A DNA stretch of 50,798 nt from an uncultured Clostridium sp. (GCA_900555045.1 USJW01000022.1:1-50798), one strand, 5' to 3'; positions 19,049 through 27,862 are shown, counted from the stretch's first letter. Program-made: numbers and translations. Notes: a model not told the origin generated them from the letters alone.

Positions 19049-19086
19049 AAAAAATCAGGCACAGAGGCATTCACTCCCTCTGTGCC
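19049..19086 (-). terminator. Intercistronic terminator-like hairpin between dctP and dctQ
   Basis: Perfect 10-bp stem GGCACAGAGG/CCTCTGTGCC with a 9-nt loop, followed on the minus strand by TGATTTTTT (six U). It lies just after the binding-protein stop and before dctQ. Partial termination here would give much more binding protein than permease. Confidence 0.8.
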
Positions 19087-19102
19087 TTAAACCGCGACTT
19101 TA

Positions 19103-20224
19103 TTACTTCATGTCAAGGATCTGCTGATACAGCTCAGCGTTATCCTTTGTGGACTCAGCAATAATGTCCTTACAAGCTTCCTGCCAAGGAGTAATATCGG
19201 GAACCTCAACGACATTGATGCCCTCTGCCTTCAGCTCTTCAAGCACTTTATTCTCAGCTTCCTCAGAGATCTGTCTGTTGAAGTCGGAAGCCTCTTTGCC
19301 AGCCTGTACCAGCACATCCTGCTGCTCGGGGGTCAGCTTATCCCAAGCTTCGTCAGTGATGATCACCTGGATTGCGCCCAGGGTATGTCCGTCCAGAATC
19401 AGGTTCGGAGCAACTTCCTGGAAAGCGTTGGACTTGTAGTTCGCGATCGGCTGCTCAGCGCCGTCAACAACGCCGGTCTGCAGTGCAGAGTACAGCTCGT
19501 TGAAGGATACAACCGTCGGGCTGGCGCCAAGGCCATTTACCATACCGTTCATGATCGGGTCGTTGGACACACGCAGCTTCATGCCCTTTAAGTCCTCTAA
19601 GCCCTTGATCTCCTTAACAGTGAAGAAATGACGGAAGCCCTCCTCGCCGTAGAACAGGCCTCTAACGCCGGTGCCGTTCTCGTGGGGCTCAAGCAGGAAC
19701 TCGGGAGCTAAATCGCTGTTTGCGAAGTTCCAGAAATGATCGCGGCTCACGAATGTATAAGGTACGGACAGCAGCTTGGACTTCTCGCCGCCGTAGCTGG
19801 TCAGTGCGAATGCGGAGATACGGGAGATATCGATGGTTCCGCCGCCGCCCAGCATGGTATCCAGAACGTCGTTCTCGGAACCCAGCACGCCGCTGGCCTG
19901 TAAGTCGATCTTGATGGAACCGCCGGAAAGCTCCTCCACCTTCTCCTTGAACTTGGAATCGGTCTGTCCAACGATGGTGTCTAAGGGGTTAACCTCTGCC
20001 ATAACCAGGGTGATCTCCGGTCCAACCGGCTCCTTGGTATCTGCGGCAGCCTCTGCCTTGGTCTCTGCATCGGCAGCGGGTGCTGCGGTTGTAGCCGCCT
20101 CGGTTGCTGCAGTCGTAGCCGGTGCTGCTGTGGTCTCCGGGGCCTTGGAACCGCCGCCGCAGCCTGTCAGAGCAGACGCTACCATCACTGCGCATAATGC
20201 TGTGCTAAGCCATCTTTTTTTCAT
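19103..20224 (-). CDS. dctP: TRAP transporter substrate-binding lipoprotein (DctP)
   Basis: 373 residues with AGGAGG upstream. Lipoprotein signal MKKRWLSTALCAVMVASA, then LTGCGG (lipid Cys ~22), followed by a Thr/Ala-rich linker (~28-65) that lets the domain stand off the membrane. The DctP fold shows GMKLRVSNDPIMNGMVNGLG with the ligand-binding Arg and YSALQTGVVDGAEQP. It is the first structural gene of the TRAP operon, directly downstream of the kinase/regulator pair, and is followed by a terminator-like hairpin. It differs clearly from the second DctP at 14260, so the locus has two binding proteins for one permease pair. Confidence 0.95.
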   Translation of the reverse strand: MKKRWLSTALCAVMVASALTGCGGGSKAPETTAAPATTAATEAATTAAPAADAETKAEAAADTKEPVGPEITLVMAEVNPLDTIVGQTDSKFKEKVEELSGGSIKIDLQASGVLGSENDVLDTMLGGGGTIDISRISAFALTSYGGEKSKLLSVPYTFVSRDHFWNFANSDLAPEFLLEPHENGTGVRGLFYGEEGFRHFFTVKEIKGLEDLKGMKLRVSNDPIMNGMVNGLGASPTVVSFNELYSALQTGVVDGAEQPIANYKSNAFQEVAPNLILDGHTLGAIQVIITDEAWDKLTPEQQDVLVQAGKEASDFNRQISEEAENKVLEELKAEGINVVEVPDITPWQEACKDIIAESTKDNAELYQQILDMK

Positions 20225-20298
20225 GTCACATTTCCTCCTCTTAATACATTTTTTACAGGTTCCTTGTGGAACCTTAACGTTTTCCTTACGCTAATTTA

Positions 20299-20327
20299 AT
20301 TATAAGGGTATTCTCCCCTTCTGAACA
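20299..20327 (-). promoter_or_regulatory. Promoter of the TRAP operon, weak -35
   Basis: Minus strand: perfect -10 TATAAT with a poor -35 (TGTTCA) at 17 bp. This pattern fits activation by the adjacent AraC-type response regulator. The transcript leader would contain a small dyad AGGTTCC-ACA-AGGAACCT (about 20251-20270). Confidence 0.5.
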
Positions 20328-20415
20328 TAGTAAATTTTTGTGAATCATAGTATAATTTTAACCTGATGGCCGTTTTTCTTTATGCATTTGACACAGTTTC
20401 GTCTTTATGCCATCT

Positions 20416-21273
20416 TTATGCTTTTTGGAATATGCACAAGCGATACTCTGTCGGGCTCTGCCCGGTCATCCGCTTGAAAACCTTGGCAAAGTAGTTGGAA
20501 TCCGAGTAGCCAACGGCTTTTCCGATCTCCTTAACGTTTACCGTGGGCTGCTCCAACATCTTCTTCGCCTCGTTCACCCGGTACTCGGTCAGGTAGGAGG
20601 TAAAGTTCTTGTTGAAGCACTGCTTGAACAGCTTGCAGAAGTAGGGCTCCGAATAGTTCATCGTCCGGGCAAGCTCCTGCATGGAGATATCGTACATGTA
20701 ATTCTCGTGGATATACTGGCTGATAATCTCCCCCACCTTGGACAGGCGGATATTTCCGTCCTCCTCCAACTCGTCCTCCGCCGCCGCTTCCTCCTCCACG
20801 GAGGTCTCGGACTCAGTTTGAACCGCCGTCCCGCTGTCCGCGCTGCTCTCCCCCAGCGCCTCCAGCTGCTTTTCCTGGATTATTTTTTCCTTCTGGCGCG
20901 CGGTGGTGAGGCGCATGGCCTCCTCCACCACCAGCATCAGCTCCTGCTCATCGTAGGGCTTCAGCAGATAGTCCAATGCCCGGATCATGATGGCCTTCTT
21001 GGCGTAAGAAAACTCGTCGAACGCGGTCAAAAAAATGATACAGCAGTCCTTGTCCTTCTCCCGGATCCGCTGGGCCGCCTCGATGCCGTTAATCCCCGGC
21101 ATCTCGATATCCAGAATTGCGATCTGTATTTTCTCCTGCTCGTAGATGCGCAGGGCCTCTCTGCCGTTTCCAGCCTGGAAAATGGCGCACTGATCCCCCA
21201 GATTCTTGTGGAGCGTTTTATAGAGGACCGCCCTCTCAATCATCTCGTCATCTGCAATCAGCAAACGGTACAT
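20416..21273 (-). CDS. AraC-type response regulator (YesN family)
   Basis: 285 residues. Receiver domain 1-~120 with the acidic pair D8/D9, phospho-acceptor D55 (ILDIEMPG), T83 and K105. An acidic, low-complexity linker (~150-180) follows, then a C-terminal AraC double helix-turn-helix (~190-285; MQELARTMNYSEPYFCKLFKQ, KEIGKAVGYSDSNYFAKVFKR). Expected to be phosphorylated by the kinase encoded 26 bp upstream and to activate the TRAP/oligogalacturonate lyase genes downstream. That target is inferred from position and from the weak -35 of the TRAP promoter. Confidence 0.95.
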   Translation of the reverse strand: MYRLLIADDEMIERAVLYKTLHKNLGDQCAIFQAGNGREALRIYEQEKIQIAILDIEMPGINGIEAAQRIREKDKDCCIIFLTAFDEFSYAKKAIMIRALDYLLKPYDEQELMLVVEEAMRLTTARQKEKIIQEKQLEALGESSADSGTAVQTESETSVEEEAAAEDELEEDGNIRLSKVGEIISQYIHENYMYDISMQELARTMNYSEPYFCKLFKQCFNKNFTSYLTEYRVNEAKKMLEQPTVNVKEIGKAVGYSDSNYFAKVFKRMTGQSPTEYRLCIFQKA

Positions 21274-21299
21274 ACTTAAGTTCCCCCCTCCTTGCGTCT

Positions 21300-22796
21300 T
21301 TATATCCGCACAGATGTCTTGTCCTGCGGTATCGTCATCTGGACCACCGTGCCGCAGTCCTTGCGGCTGAACAGCTTCATGTCGCCGCCCTCGTACATGG
21401 TGTGTATTCGTTTGTAAATATTTCCCAGCCCAATCCCGATCCCGGCGGTGCGGCTTCCCTTCAGCGCCTCCGACAGCGTCCTCAGGCGCTCCTCATCCAT
21501 GCCAAGCCCGGTGTCCGCCACCGAGATGATCAGGTTTTCGCCGTCCTTCCATATGCGGATAAAGATTCGGCCGCCCTGCTCCTTCTTGGAGATGCCGTGG
21601 ACGATCCCGTTCTCCACCACCGGCTGCAGCGTGAAGGCCGGAATCAGCGCCTTGGCCGCCTCCACCTCCAGCTTGCACTCGTACTGGATCCGACTTCCGA
21701 AGCGCATCTGCTGTAAGTACATGTAGTCCTGAACCACCTTAAGCTCCTGCTCTAACGGCACAATCTGCTCCGACGTCTTCAAATTGTAGCGGAACAGATT
21801 GCTCATGCTGGTGATCATGCGCTCCGTGGTGGACGCGTCCTCCAGCTTTGCCATGCAGGCGATCATGTTCAGGGTGTTAAACAGGAAATGAGGGTTGATC
21901 TGGCTCTTTAACAGCTCCAGGCGGGCGGCATCCAGCCGCTTCTCCATATCCATCTTCTCAAGCTCCTCCCGGTGGAGGAGCGCCGCCATCTCATTCTTCT
22001 CCTTGAGCGTGTTGATGTACCCCTCGGTGGCGTGCTTCATCTTGTTGAAAGCCTTCACCAGCTCGCCCATCTCGTCCTTGTTGGGGACCGCCAGATCCTG
22101 GCCGCTGAAATCGTTTCTCGCGATCTTCCGGGCGTTGTGAGCCATCTTCACCATCGGGTCCACCAGCGTCCCGGACAGGACCTTGGTCAGACAGATCACC
22201 ACAATCATCATGACAACGGAGAACATCAGAATCAGATAGGGCATGTTGTAGAAGACGGACGCTTTTTCCTGGTAGATCGCGTTTCCGTCCTTCAGCGTGA
22301 CCTGCACCAGCCGCCTGGCGTAGGTCTGCAGATAGCCCTGCATGGAGTAGACCTGGTACAGGGCGGGCACGAACCCGGCATCCTCCGCGTCCATATTGAG
22401 GATCGCATCCCTGGCCTCACTGTAACCCTCGTAGCCGTTGCGCACATTCCAGGTCCTGGCATAGCGCTCCGGGCCGATCCGGGCGTAGTCGAACGGGAGG
22501 GACAAAAGGCAACGCTTCGTCCGGACGCAGGAGAGCACATACTCCTCCCGACTCTCCGGGGTGCGCTCCCTGGCGTACTCCTCAAACGCCTTGATCTCCA
22601 GCTCCAGCGCCTCCTGAAATTCATGACACTGCGAATTATCCTTCAGAATGACATCGAAGCTGTCCAGCGAAAAGTTCATCACGCGGATATTAAAGGCTAC
22701 GGACAGCCCCATGACGAGAATGACCATAACCGCAAAGGTCTCCAGTTTTCTTCTCAGAGAAATCGTTAACCATAGATTTTTCAGATACTCGAACAT
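21300..22796 (-). CDS. Sensor histidine kinase (YesM family)
   Basis: 498 residues from an ATG preceded by AGGGTAGGGG; a GTG 18 codons upstream is less likely. First transmembrane segment ~20-40, an extracytoplasmic sensor of ~150 residues, second segment ~190-212 (LILMFSVVMMIVVICL), HAMP, coiled coil, then the His_kinase domain with phospho-acceptor H303 in LKSQINPHFLFNTLNM. The ATPase part has NGIVHG and DTGLGM. YesM-type kinases usually sense extracellular saccharides. It is the first gene of a two-gene kinase/regulator unit upstream of the TRAP operon. Confidence 0.95.
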   Translation of the reverse strand: MFEYLKNLWLTISLRRKLETFAVMVILVMGLSVAFNIRVMNFSLDSFDVILKDNSQCHEFQEALELEIKAFEEYARERTPESREEYVLSCVRTKRCLLSLPFDYARIGPERYARTWNVRNGYEGYSEARDAILNMDAEDAGFVPALYQVYSMQGYLQTYARRLVQVTLKDGNAIYQEKASVFYNMPYLILMFSVVMMIVVICLTKVLSGTLVDPMVKMAHNARKIARNDFSGQDLAVPNKDEMGELVKAFNKMKHATEGYINTLKEKNEMAALLHREELEKMDMEKRLDAARLELLKSQINPHFLFNTLNMIACMAKLEDASTTERMITSMSNLFRYNLKTSEQIVPLEQELKVVQDYMYLQQMRFGSRIQYECKLEVEAAKALIPAFTLQPVVENGIVHGISKKEQGGRIFIRIWKDGENLIISVADTGLGMDEERLRTLSEALKGSRTAGIGIGLGNIYKRIHTMYEGGDMKLFSRKDCGTVVQMTIPQDKTSVRI

Positions 22797-22869
22797 ACCC
22801 CTACCCTGCCTTCTAAGCAAAAGCCCTGCGGCGCGCAGAGTCCAACGCACCTCTGTCCCAGTTTAAAAT

Positions 22870-22896
22870 GGCCTCTCACCAGGATGATGAGAGGCC
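22870..22896 (-). promoter_or_regulatory. Hairpin at the start of the kinase transcript leader
   Basis: GGCCTCTCA and TGAGAGGCC form a perfect 9-bp stem with a 9-nt loop, followed on the minus strand by ATTTTAAAC. It begins ~10 nt after the predicted transcription start of the kinase gene. It may be an attenuator or a 5' stabilising stem. It could also serve as a terminator for glgB transcripts coming from upstream. Confidence 0.55.
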
Positions 22897-22912
22897 AGCT
22901 CTTTTATATAGT

Positions 22913-22941
22913 ATTTTAACAGCAGATGCGGTAAAAGTCAA
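22913..22941 (-). promoter_or_regulatory. Promoter of the sensor kinase/response regulator pair
   Basis: Minus strand -35 TTGACT, 17-bp spacer, -10 TAAAAT, close to sigma-A consensus and about 120 bp before the kinase start. Confidence 0.7.
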
Positions 22942-23096
22942 CCAAACCGGTGCAATTATAGGGGTTTAACGTTTTCTTTCCCTTTTATTGGAAATTCGTT
23001 TGTGTGAATCCCGCTCACTCACTTGCAGCGTTTTCACCACGATCTCCCCCACGCCGGATGATTTTTTATCGGCGGGAGGCGAGAAAAAGAGAGATT

Positions 23097-26000
23097 CTAG
23101 TCTTTCTTGGTGGTGGAAATCTTTTTCTGCTCCGTCTTCGCGGTGGAAATCTGCTTTTGATCTTTCTTCGCGGTGGACAGCTTCTTCTGCTCTGTCTTTG
23201 CGGTGGCGATTTGCTTTTGGTCTTTCTTTGCGGTGGACAGCTTCTTCTGCTCTGTCTTCGCGGTGGTGATCTGCTTTTGTTCCTCCTTGGTGGTGGAGAT
23301 TTGCTTTTGGTCCTCCTTGGTGGTGGAGATCTGCTTTTGGTCTGTCTTTGTGGTGGAGATCTGCTTCTGTTTCTCCTTTGTGGTGGAGATCTGCTTGGGA
23401 GCTTCCTTTGCTGCTGGGCTCGGCTTGGGGGCTTCCGCCGCAGATGCGCTTGCCTTGGGGGCATCCTTTGCAGCTGTAGCGCTCGCCTTGGGCGCTTCCT
23501 TTGCTGCCGCAGCGCTTGCTTTGGGAGCTTCCTTCACAGCTGTAGCGCTCGCCTTTGGCTCTTCCTTTACTGCCGCAGCGCTCGCTTTGGGGGCTTCCTT
23601 CGCTGCGGGGCTTGGGCTCGCCTTGGCCGCTTCCTTCGCTGCCGTAGCGCTCGCCTCGGGCGCTTCCTTTGCTGCGGGGCTCAGGCTCGCCTTGGCCGCT
23701 TCCTTCGCTGCCGTAGCGCTCGCTTTCGCCTCTTCCTTCGCCACAGCCGCCTGCTTCTTCTCCGGCTTCACCGCCTTCGCCTCTTCCGCCACAGCCTTCG
23801 CTGCATCTTCCTCAGCCTTCTTCACCCCGGCGCTCTTCGCTTCCGCATTCTTCGCCCCAGCGCTCTTCGCTCCCGCCTTCTTCACTGCCCGCTTCTCTTT
23901 CTTCGCGGTCTGCGCAGCCGGCCGCGCTTTTTTCGTCCCGGGCTCCGGTGTGCACGTGAATACACAGATGCTCATGGGCGCCACGTTGATTTCGATGGAG
24001 TTCTCCATGTCGTCCCACTCCAGCTTTTTGGAGGACTTCGCCCGCGGATTCACTTTCCCGCTCCCGCCGAACTCCGCCGCATCGCTGTTTAAGATTTCCT
24101 TATATTTGCCGGCAAAGGGCACGCCCACACGGAACTTCTCGTGGGCCATATTGTCAAAGTTGCAGACGAACAGCAGCGTCTCCTCTTTTTTCTTCGTCTT
24201 GCGCGCGAAGATCAGGATGCTCTCCTGCTGGTAGCTGCAGTTGATCCACTGGAACCCGTCCGGATCGTAGTCCAGCTCGTACATTGCAGGATATTTCTGG
24301 TAGATCTCGTTTAAGGCCTTCATATAATCCTGGGTCTGCTTGTGCACCGGGAACTGGAGCAGATCCCACTCCAGCGACGCGTTCTCATTCCACTCGTGCA
24401 CCTGGGCGAAATCCTGTCCCATGAACAGCAGCTTTTTGCCCGGATGCCCCATCATGAAGCCGTAGGCCACCCGCAAGTTGTCCGCCTTCTGCTCCAGCGT
24501 CTCCCCGGGCATCTTCCCGATCATGGAGCCCTTGCCGTGCACCACCTCGTCGTGGGAGAACACCAGGATAAAGTTCTCGCTGTACGCGTACAGCATAGAG
24601 AAGGTCAGCTCGCTGTAATTGTTCTTGCGGAACAGCGGATCGCAGCGCATGTAGTTGGTGAAATCGTTCATCCATCCCATGTTCCACTTGAAGTCGAATC
24701 CCAGCCCGCCGTCCTTGGGGGTGCCGGTGACCATCGGCCACGCGGTGGACTCCTCGGCGATCAGCACCGCGCCGTCCTTTCTCCCCTTAAACACGGAGCT
24801 CAAGTGCTTTAAGAATTCCACGGCCTCCAGATTTTCATTTCCGCCGTAGATATTCGGCACCCACTCGCCGTCGTTCTTTCCGTAATCCAGGTACAGCATG
24901 GAGGCCACCGCGTCCATGCGGATGCCGTCCGCATGGTACTTGTCCGCCCAGAAAAGCGCGTTGGCGATCAGGAAGTTGGACACGCCGGGCCTTCCATAGT
25001 TGTAGATCAGGGTTCCCCAGTGGGGATGCGCGCCCTGGCGCGGGTCCTTGTGCTCGTAGACACAGGTGCCGTCAAAGCAGGCCAGGCCGTAGGCGTCCCT
25101 CGGGAAGTGGGCCGGAACCCAGTCCAGGATCACGCCGATCCCCCGGCTGTGCATGTAGTCCATAAAGTACATGAAGTCATCCGGCGTGCCGTAGCGGCTC
25201 GTTGGCGCATAGTAGCCGGTCACCTGGTATCCCCAGGAGGCGTCTAACGGGTGCTCCATCACCGGCATCAGCTCCACATGGGTGTAGCCCATCTCCTTCA
25301 CGTAATCCGCAAGAGGTCCGGCGATCTCCCTGTAATTGTAAAATTCAGAGCCCACAATGTCGTTGCCCTTGTCGTCCTTCTCAAGCTCCTTGCGCTTCCA
25401 GGACCCCAGATGCACCTCGTAGATCGCCATGGGGCCAGTGAGCTGCTCCTTAGCGGCGCGCTTGTCCATCCACTCCTTGTCCTGCCACTGGTAATTGCCG
25501 ATATCCCAGACAACGGACGCCGTGTTGGGTCTCAGCTCGGCATAGTTGGCGTACGGGTCCGCCTTGAGCATGGGGTCGCCCGCCTTGGTCTTGACCTCAT
25601 ACTTATAGATCTGCCCCGGCTTCAGCCCCGGGATAAACAGCTCAAATATTCCAGATTCTCCCAGAAGACGCATGGGATGCCGGCGCCCGTCCCAGAGGTT
25701 GAAATCGCCGACCACGCTGACCCGCATGGCGCACGGAGCCCACACGGAGAAGTACACGCCCTCCACGCCCTTGATGGTCATGGGGTGCGCGCCCATCTTC
25801 TCATAGATCTGGTAGTGGATGCCCGCCTCAAATTTCTTTAAATCTTCCTCCGTGTACTGGGGCGCAAAGGCGTAGGGATCCTGGATCTCCTCCGTCACAC
25901 CGTTGTCGTAGGTCACGACCAGCGAGTACGCCGCCATGCTCTTTCGCGGAATCAGCGCGGCGAAAAAGCCGGCCTCGTCCGCCAGCTCCATCGGATACTT

Positions 26001-26177
26001 GCGGCCCGTGCTGGTGATCTTCACGCTGATGGCCTGCGCCGTGGGAATCAGGGCCTGCACCAGCAGTCCCTGCTCCGTCAGGTGAGGTCCCAAAAGTCCG
26101 TGGGGATTGCAGCCCTCCGAGTACACCAGTTCCTCAATGCCAGCCCAATCCATCAAATCGTACAAGTTCTGTTCCAT
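23097..26177 (-). CDS. glgB: 1,4-alpha-glucan (glycogen) branching enzyme with a long Lys/Ala-rich C-terminal tail
   Basis: 1,026 residues; GlgB is normally ~630-770. Residues 1-~740 are a complete branching enzyme: an N-terminal CBM48-type region (GPHLTEQGLLVQALIP, YFSVWAPCAMRVSVVGDFN), then the GH13 barrel with DGIRMDAVASM (nucleophile Asp ~420), IAEEST (acid/base Glu ~474) and FSHDEVVHG (Asp ~543), and an all-beta C domain. It transfers glucan segments to make alpha-1,6 branches in glycogen. From ~745 to the end is a low-complexity tail: first ~11-residue KEAPKASAT-type units, then nine 10-residue units (KEDQKQISTT, KTEQKKLSTA). The tail is strongly basic and presumably disordered. It is last in a cluster with the FAH-type hydrolase and mgsA, 55 bp after mgsA. 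Confidence 0.95.
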   Translation of the reverse strand: MEQNLYDLMDWAGIEELVYSEGCNPHGLLGPHLTEQGLLVQALIPTAQAISVKITSTGRKYPMELADEAGFFAALIPRKSMAAYSLVVTYDNGVTEEIQDPYAFAPQYTEEDLKKFEAGIHYQIYEKMGAHPMTIKGVEGVYFSVWAPCAMRVSVVGDFNLWDGRRHPMRLLGESGIFELFIPGLKPGQIYKYEVKTKAGDPMLKADPYANYAELRPNTASVVWDIGNYQWQDKEWMDKRAAKEQLTGPMAIYEVHLGSWKRKELEKDDKGNDIVGSEFYNYREIAGPLADYVKEMGYTHVELMPVMEHPLDASWGYQVTGYYAPTSRYGTPDDFMYFMDYMHSRGIGVILDWVPAHFPRDAYGLACFDGTCVYEHKDPRQGAHPHWGTLIYNYGRPGVSNFLIANALFWADKYHADGIRMDAVASMLYLDYGKNDGEWVPNIYGGNENLEAVEFLKHLSSVFKGRKDGAVLIAEESTAWPMVTGTPKDGGLGFDFKWNMGWMNDFTNYMRCDPLFRKNNYSELTFSMLYAYSENFILVFSHDEVVHGKGSMIGKMPGETLEQKADNLRVAYGFMMGHPGKKLLFMGQDFAQVHEWNENASLEWDLLQFPVHKQTQDYMKALNEIYQKYPAMYELDYDPDGFQWINCSYQQESILIFARKTKKKEETLLFVCNFDNMAHEKFRVGVPFAGKYKEILNSDAAEFGGSGKVNPRAKSSKKLEWDDMENSIEINVAPMSICVFTCTPEPGTKKARPAAQTAKKEKRAVKKAGAKSAGAKNAEAKSAGVKKAEEDAAKAVAEEAKAVKPEKKQAAVAKEEAKASATAAKEAAKASLSPAAKEAPEASATAAKEAAKASPSPAAKEAPKASAAAVKEEPKASATAVKEAPKASAAAAKEAPKASATAAKDAPKASASAAEAPKPSPAAKEAPKQISTTKEKQKQISTTKTDQKQISTTKEDQKQISTTKEEQKQITTAKTEQKKLSTAKKDQKQIATAKTEQKKLSTAKKDQKQISTAKTEQKKISTTKKD
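23100..23378 (-). repeat. 30-bp tandem repeat array encoding K-x-x-Q-K-(Q/K)-(I/L)-S-T-(T/A) at the end of glgB
   Basis: Nine consecutive 30-bp units within the glgB frame, ending at the stop codon. Upstream (to about 23760) the frame continues with 33-bp units encoding KEAPKASAxAA. Coding frame and amino-acid pattern are maintained throughout. Confidence 0.9.
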
Positions 26178-26232
26178 AATTGGAGCCCCCTTTTTATTTC
26201 GTTATGAGTTGTCCCGTCCAGATGCGCGGCCC

Positions 26233-26697
26233 TTAAAGGGTGCCCGCCCTGTCCTTTATATTCTGCTGAAAATTGATAATATCATGCTCATATTCCTGGT
26301 CCATGTAGGGGGAAGTGATCATGAAATCCGCGCTCGCCTTGTTGTTGGCGATGGGGATGTCGTACACCTGCGCGATGCGAAGCAGAGCCTTCACATCCGG
26401 GTCGTGGGGCTGTGCGGTCAGCGGATCCGAGAAGAAAATCACAAAGTCGATCTTTCCCTCCACGATCTTTGCCCCGATCTGCTGGTCCCCTCCCAGGGGG
26501 CCGCTGTTGTATCCCTTCACCGGGAGGCCCGTGCTCTCCGTGATCATCCGCGCCGTGGTGCCTGTCCCGCAGAGAAAATGTTTTGACAGGACCGCCTTGT
26601 TCTCCTCGCACCACTGAATCAGCTCGCGCTTTTTCTGGTCATGGGCAATCAGGGCGATATTTTTCTGTTTTCTTATGGTCATCGTTAAAAAGTCCAT
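26233..26697 (-). CDS. mgsA: Methylglyoxal synthase
   Basis: 154 residues; E. coli MgsA has 152. The start is set by AGGGAGG 8 nt before the ATG. Converts dihydroxyacetone phosphate to methylglyoxal and phosphate, a bypass of lower glycolysis under phosphate limitation or carbon excess. Catalytic and phosphate-binding residues are present at the family positions: FLCGTGTTAR (phosphate loop), SGPLGGDQQIG (D71), FFSDPLTAQPHDPD (D91, H98, D101). Located 28 bp after the FAH-family gene and 55 bp before glgB, so all three are probably one operon linking carbon overflow and glycogen storage. Confidence 0.96.
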   Translation of the reverse strand: MDFLTMTIRKQKNIALIAHDQKKRELIQWCEENKAVLSKHFLCGTGTTARMITESTGLPVKGYNSGPLGGDQQIGAKIVEGKIDFVIFFSDPLTAQPHDPDVKALLRIAQVYDIPIANNKASADFMITSPYMDQEYEHDIINFQQNIKDRAGTL

Positions 26698-26725
26698 ATG
26701 TTTGTCCTCCCTTTCCATAAATTTC

Positions 26726-27622
26726 CTATTCAATCACCGGATTGACAATGCTTCCAATCCCCTCGATGCTGCACTCCACCACATCGCCCGGCTTTAAAAA
26801 CTTTGGCGGGTCAAAGCCCATCCCCACCCCGGCGGGTGTCCCGGTGGCGATGATGGTCCCAGGCTTTAAGGTCATGCCCTGGGACAGCTCGCTGACCACG
26901 TGGTCGATGCCAAAGATCAGGAGCTCTGTGTTGCTGTCCTGACGCAGCTCCCCGTTGACCCGGGACTGCACCTGCACGTTGGGCGGGTAGGGCAGCGCGT
27001 TCACCGTGGCGATGCAGGGGCCCATGGGGAGAAAGCCGTCCAGGCTCTTTCCGAAATACCACTGCTTGTGGCGGGTCTGCAGCGTTCTGGCGCTGACGTC
27101 GTTGATGATTGTGTATCCGAAAATGTAGTCCTTCACCTGCTCCGGGGAGATCTTGCTGGCCTCCTTGCGGATAATCACCGCCAGCTCGGCCTCGTAGTCT
27201 AAGTCGGCCACGATGTCCTGGTGGCTGGGGATTCCCTCCCCGGTGGCGACGGCCTGGTTGACGCGCTTGGAGAAGTAAACCGCGTAGGGGCGCTCGCCCC
27301 CGAAGGCCTCCTTCTTGTAGCGGGCGGATTCCTCAGCGTGAGCCATGTAATTGATCCCCAGACAGATCACGTCCTGGGCCGGGTTGGGAATCGGAGCCAG
27401 AAGCTTTACCTCCTCCACCGGCGCGGCACCGTCGATCCGGCTGTTCTCCAGACCGGAGGCGTGCTCCAACAGCTGAAGCTCCGAATCGCTGATGTTCTCA
27501 ATCAGCTCCAGCATCGTCCGGTAGTCCATACCGATGGATGCAAGGGGATAAATCCACTTTTCATCCAGGCTCATCACGCCCAATCTCACCTTATGTTCAA
27601 TTTCATATGTCACCAGTCTCAT
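26726..27622 (-). CDS. Fumarylacetoacetate hydrolase (FAH)-family protein
   Basis: 298 residues from the ATG preceded by AGGAGG; the 92-codon in-frame extension upstream is non-coding in character and runs into a terminator. C-terminal FAH fold with metal ligands in DYEAELAVII (E144, E146) and NDVSARTLQ (D175), plus KSLDGFLPMGP and GTPAGVGMG. Family members hydrolyse or decarboxylate 2,4-diketo acids or act as acylpyruvases or oxaloacetate decarboxylases; the substrate here is not decidable. First gene of the probable FAH-mgsA-glgB operon. Confidence 0.9.
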   Translation of the reverse strand: MRLVTYEIEHKVRLGVMSLDEKWIYPLASIGMDYRTMLELIENISDSELQLLEHASGLENSRIDGAAPVEEVKLLAPIPNPAQDVICLGINYMAHAEESARYKKEAFGGERPYAVYFSKRVNQAVATGEGIPSHQDIVADLDYEAELAVIIRKEASKISPEQVKDYIFGYTIINDVSARTLQTRHKQWYFGKSLDGFLPMGPCIATVNALPYPPNVQVQSRVNGELRQDSNTELLIFGIDHVVSELSQGMTLKPGTIIATGTPAGVGMGFDPPKFLKPGDVVECSIEGIGSIVNPVIE

Positions 27623-27816
27623 GATGTCCTCCTGCTTTTCATCCGGCTCCGCCCGTTTTTGGGCCTGCCTCATTTGCCCATTGTAATTTTTGTATTTTCT
27701 ACTGTACCACATTTTTCCGAATTTTTCTATGTTTTTGCCCCCATTTCTTGAAACAAGGCGGATTCTTTCTGAAAAGTCTTGCAGTTGTATGCTCAAAATG
27801 CGGTCAGGATCTGCGC

Positions 27817-27862
27817 AAAAAAAATCAGCGCCCACCCCTGTATACAGGCTGCGGGCGCTGAT
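27817..27862 (-). terminator. Strong intrinsic terminator of the P-type ATPase gene
   Basis: ATCAGCGCCC and GGGCGCTGAT form a 10-bp outer stem enclosing a CCTGTATACAGG inner dyad, followed on the minus strand by eight U residues. Confidence 0.9.

Noticed and set aside
23100..23378. Repeat array in glgB as a CRISPR
   Set aside because: The units are adjacent without spacers, stay in frame and encode a regular peptide.
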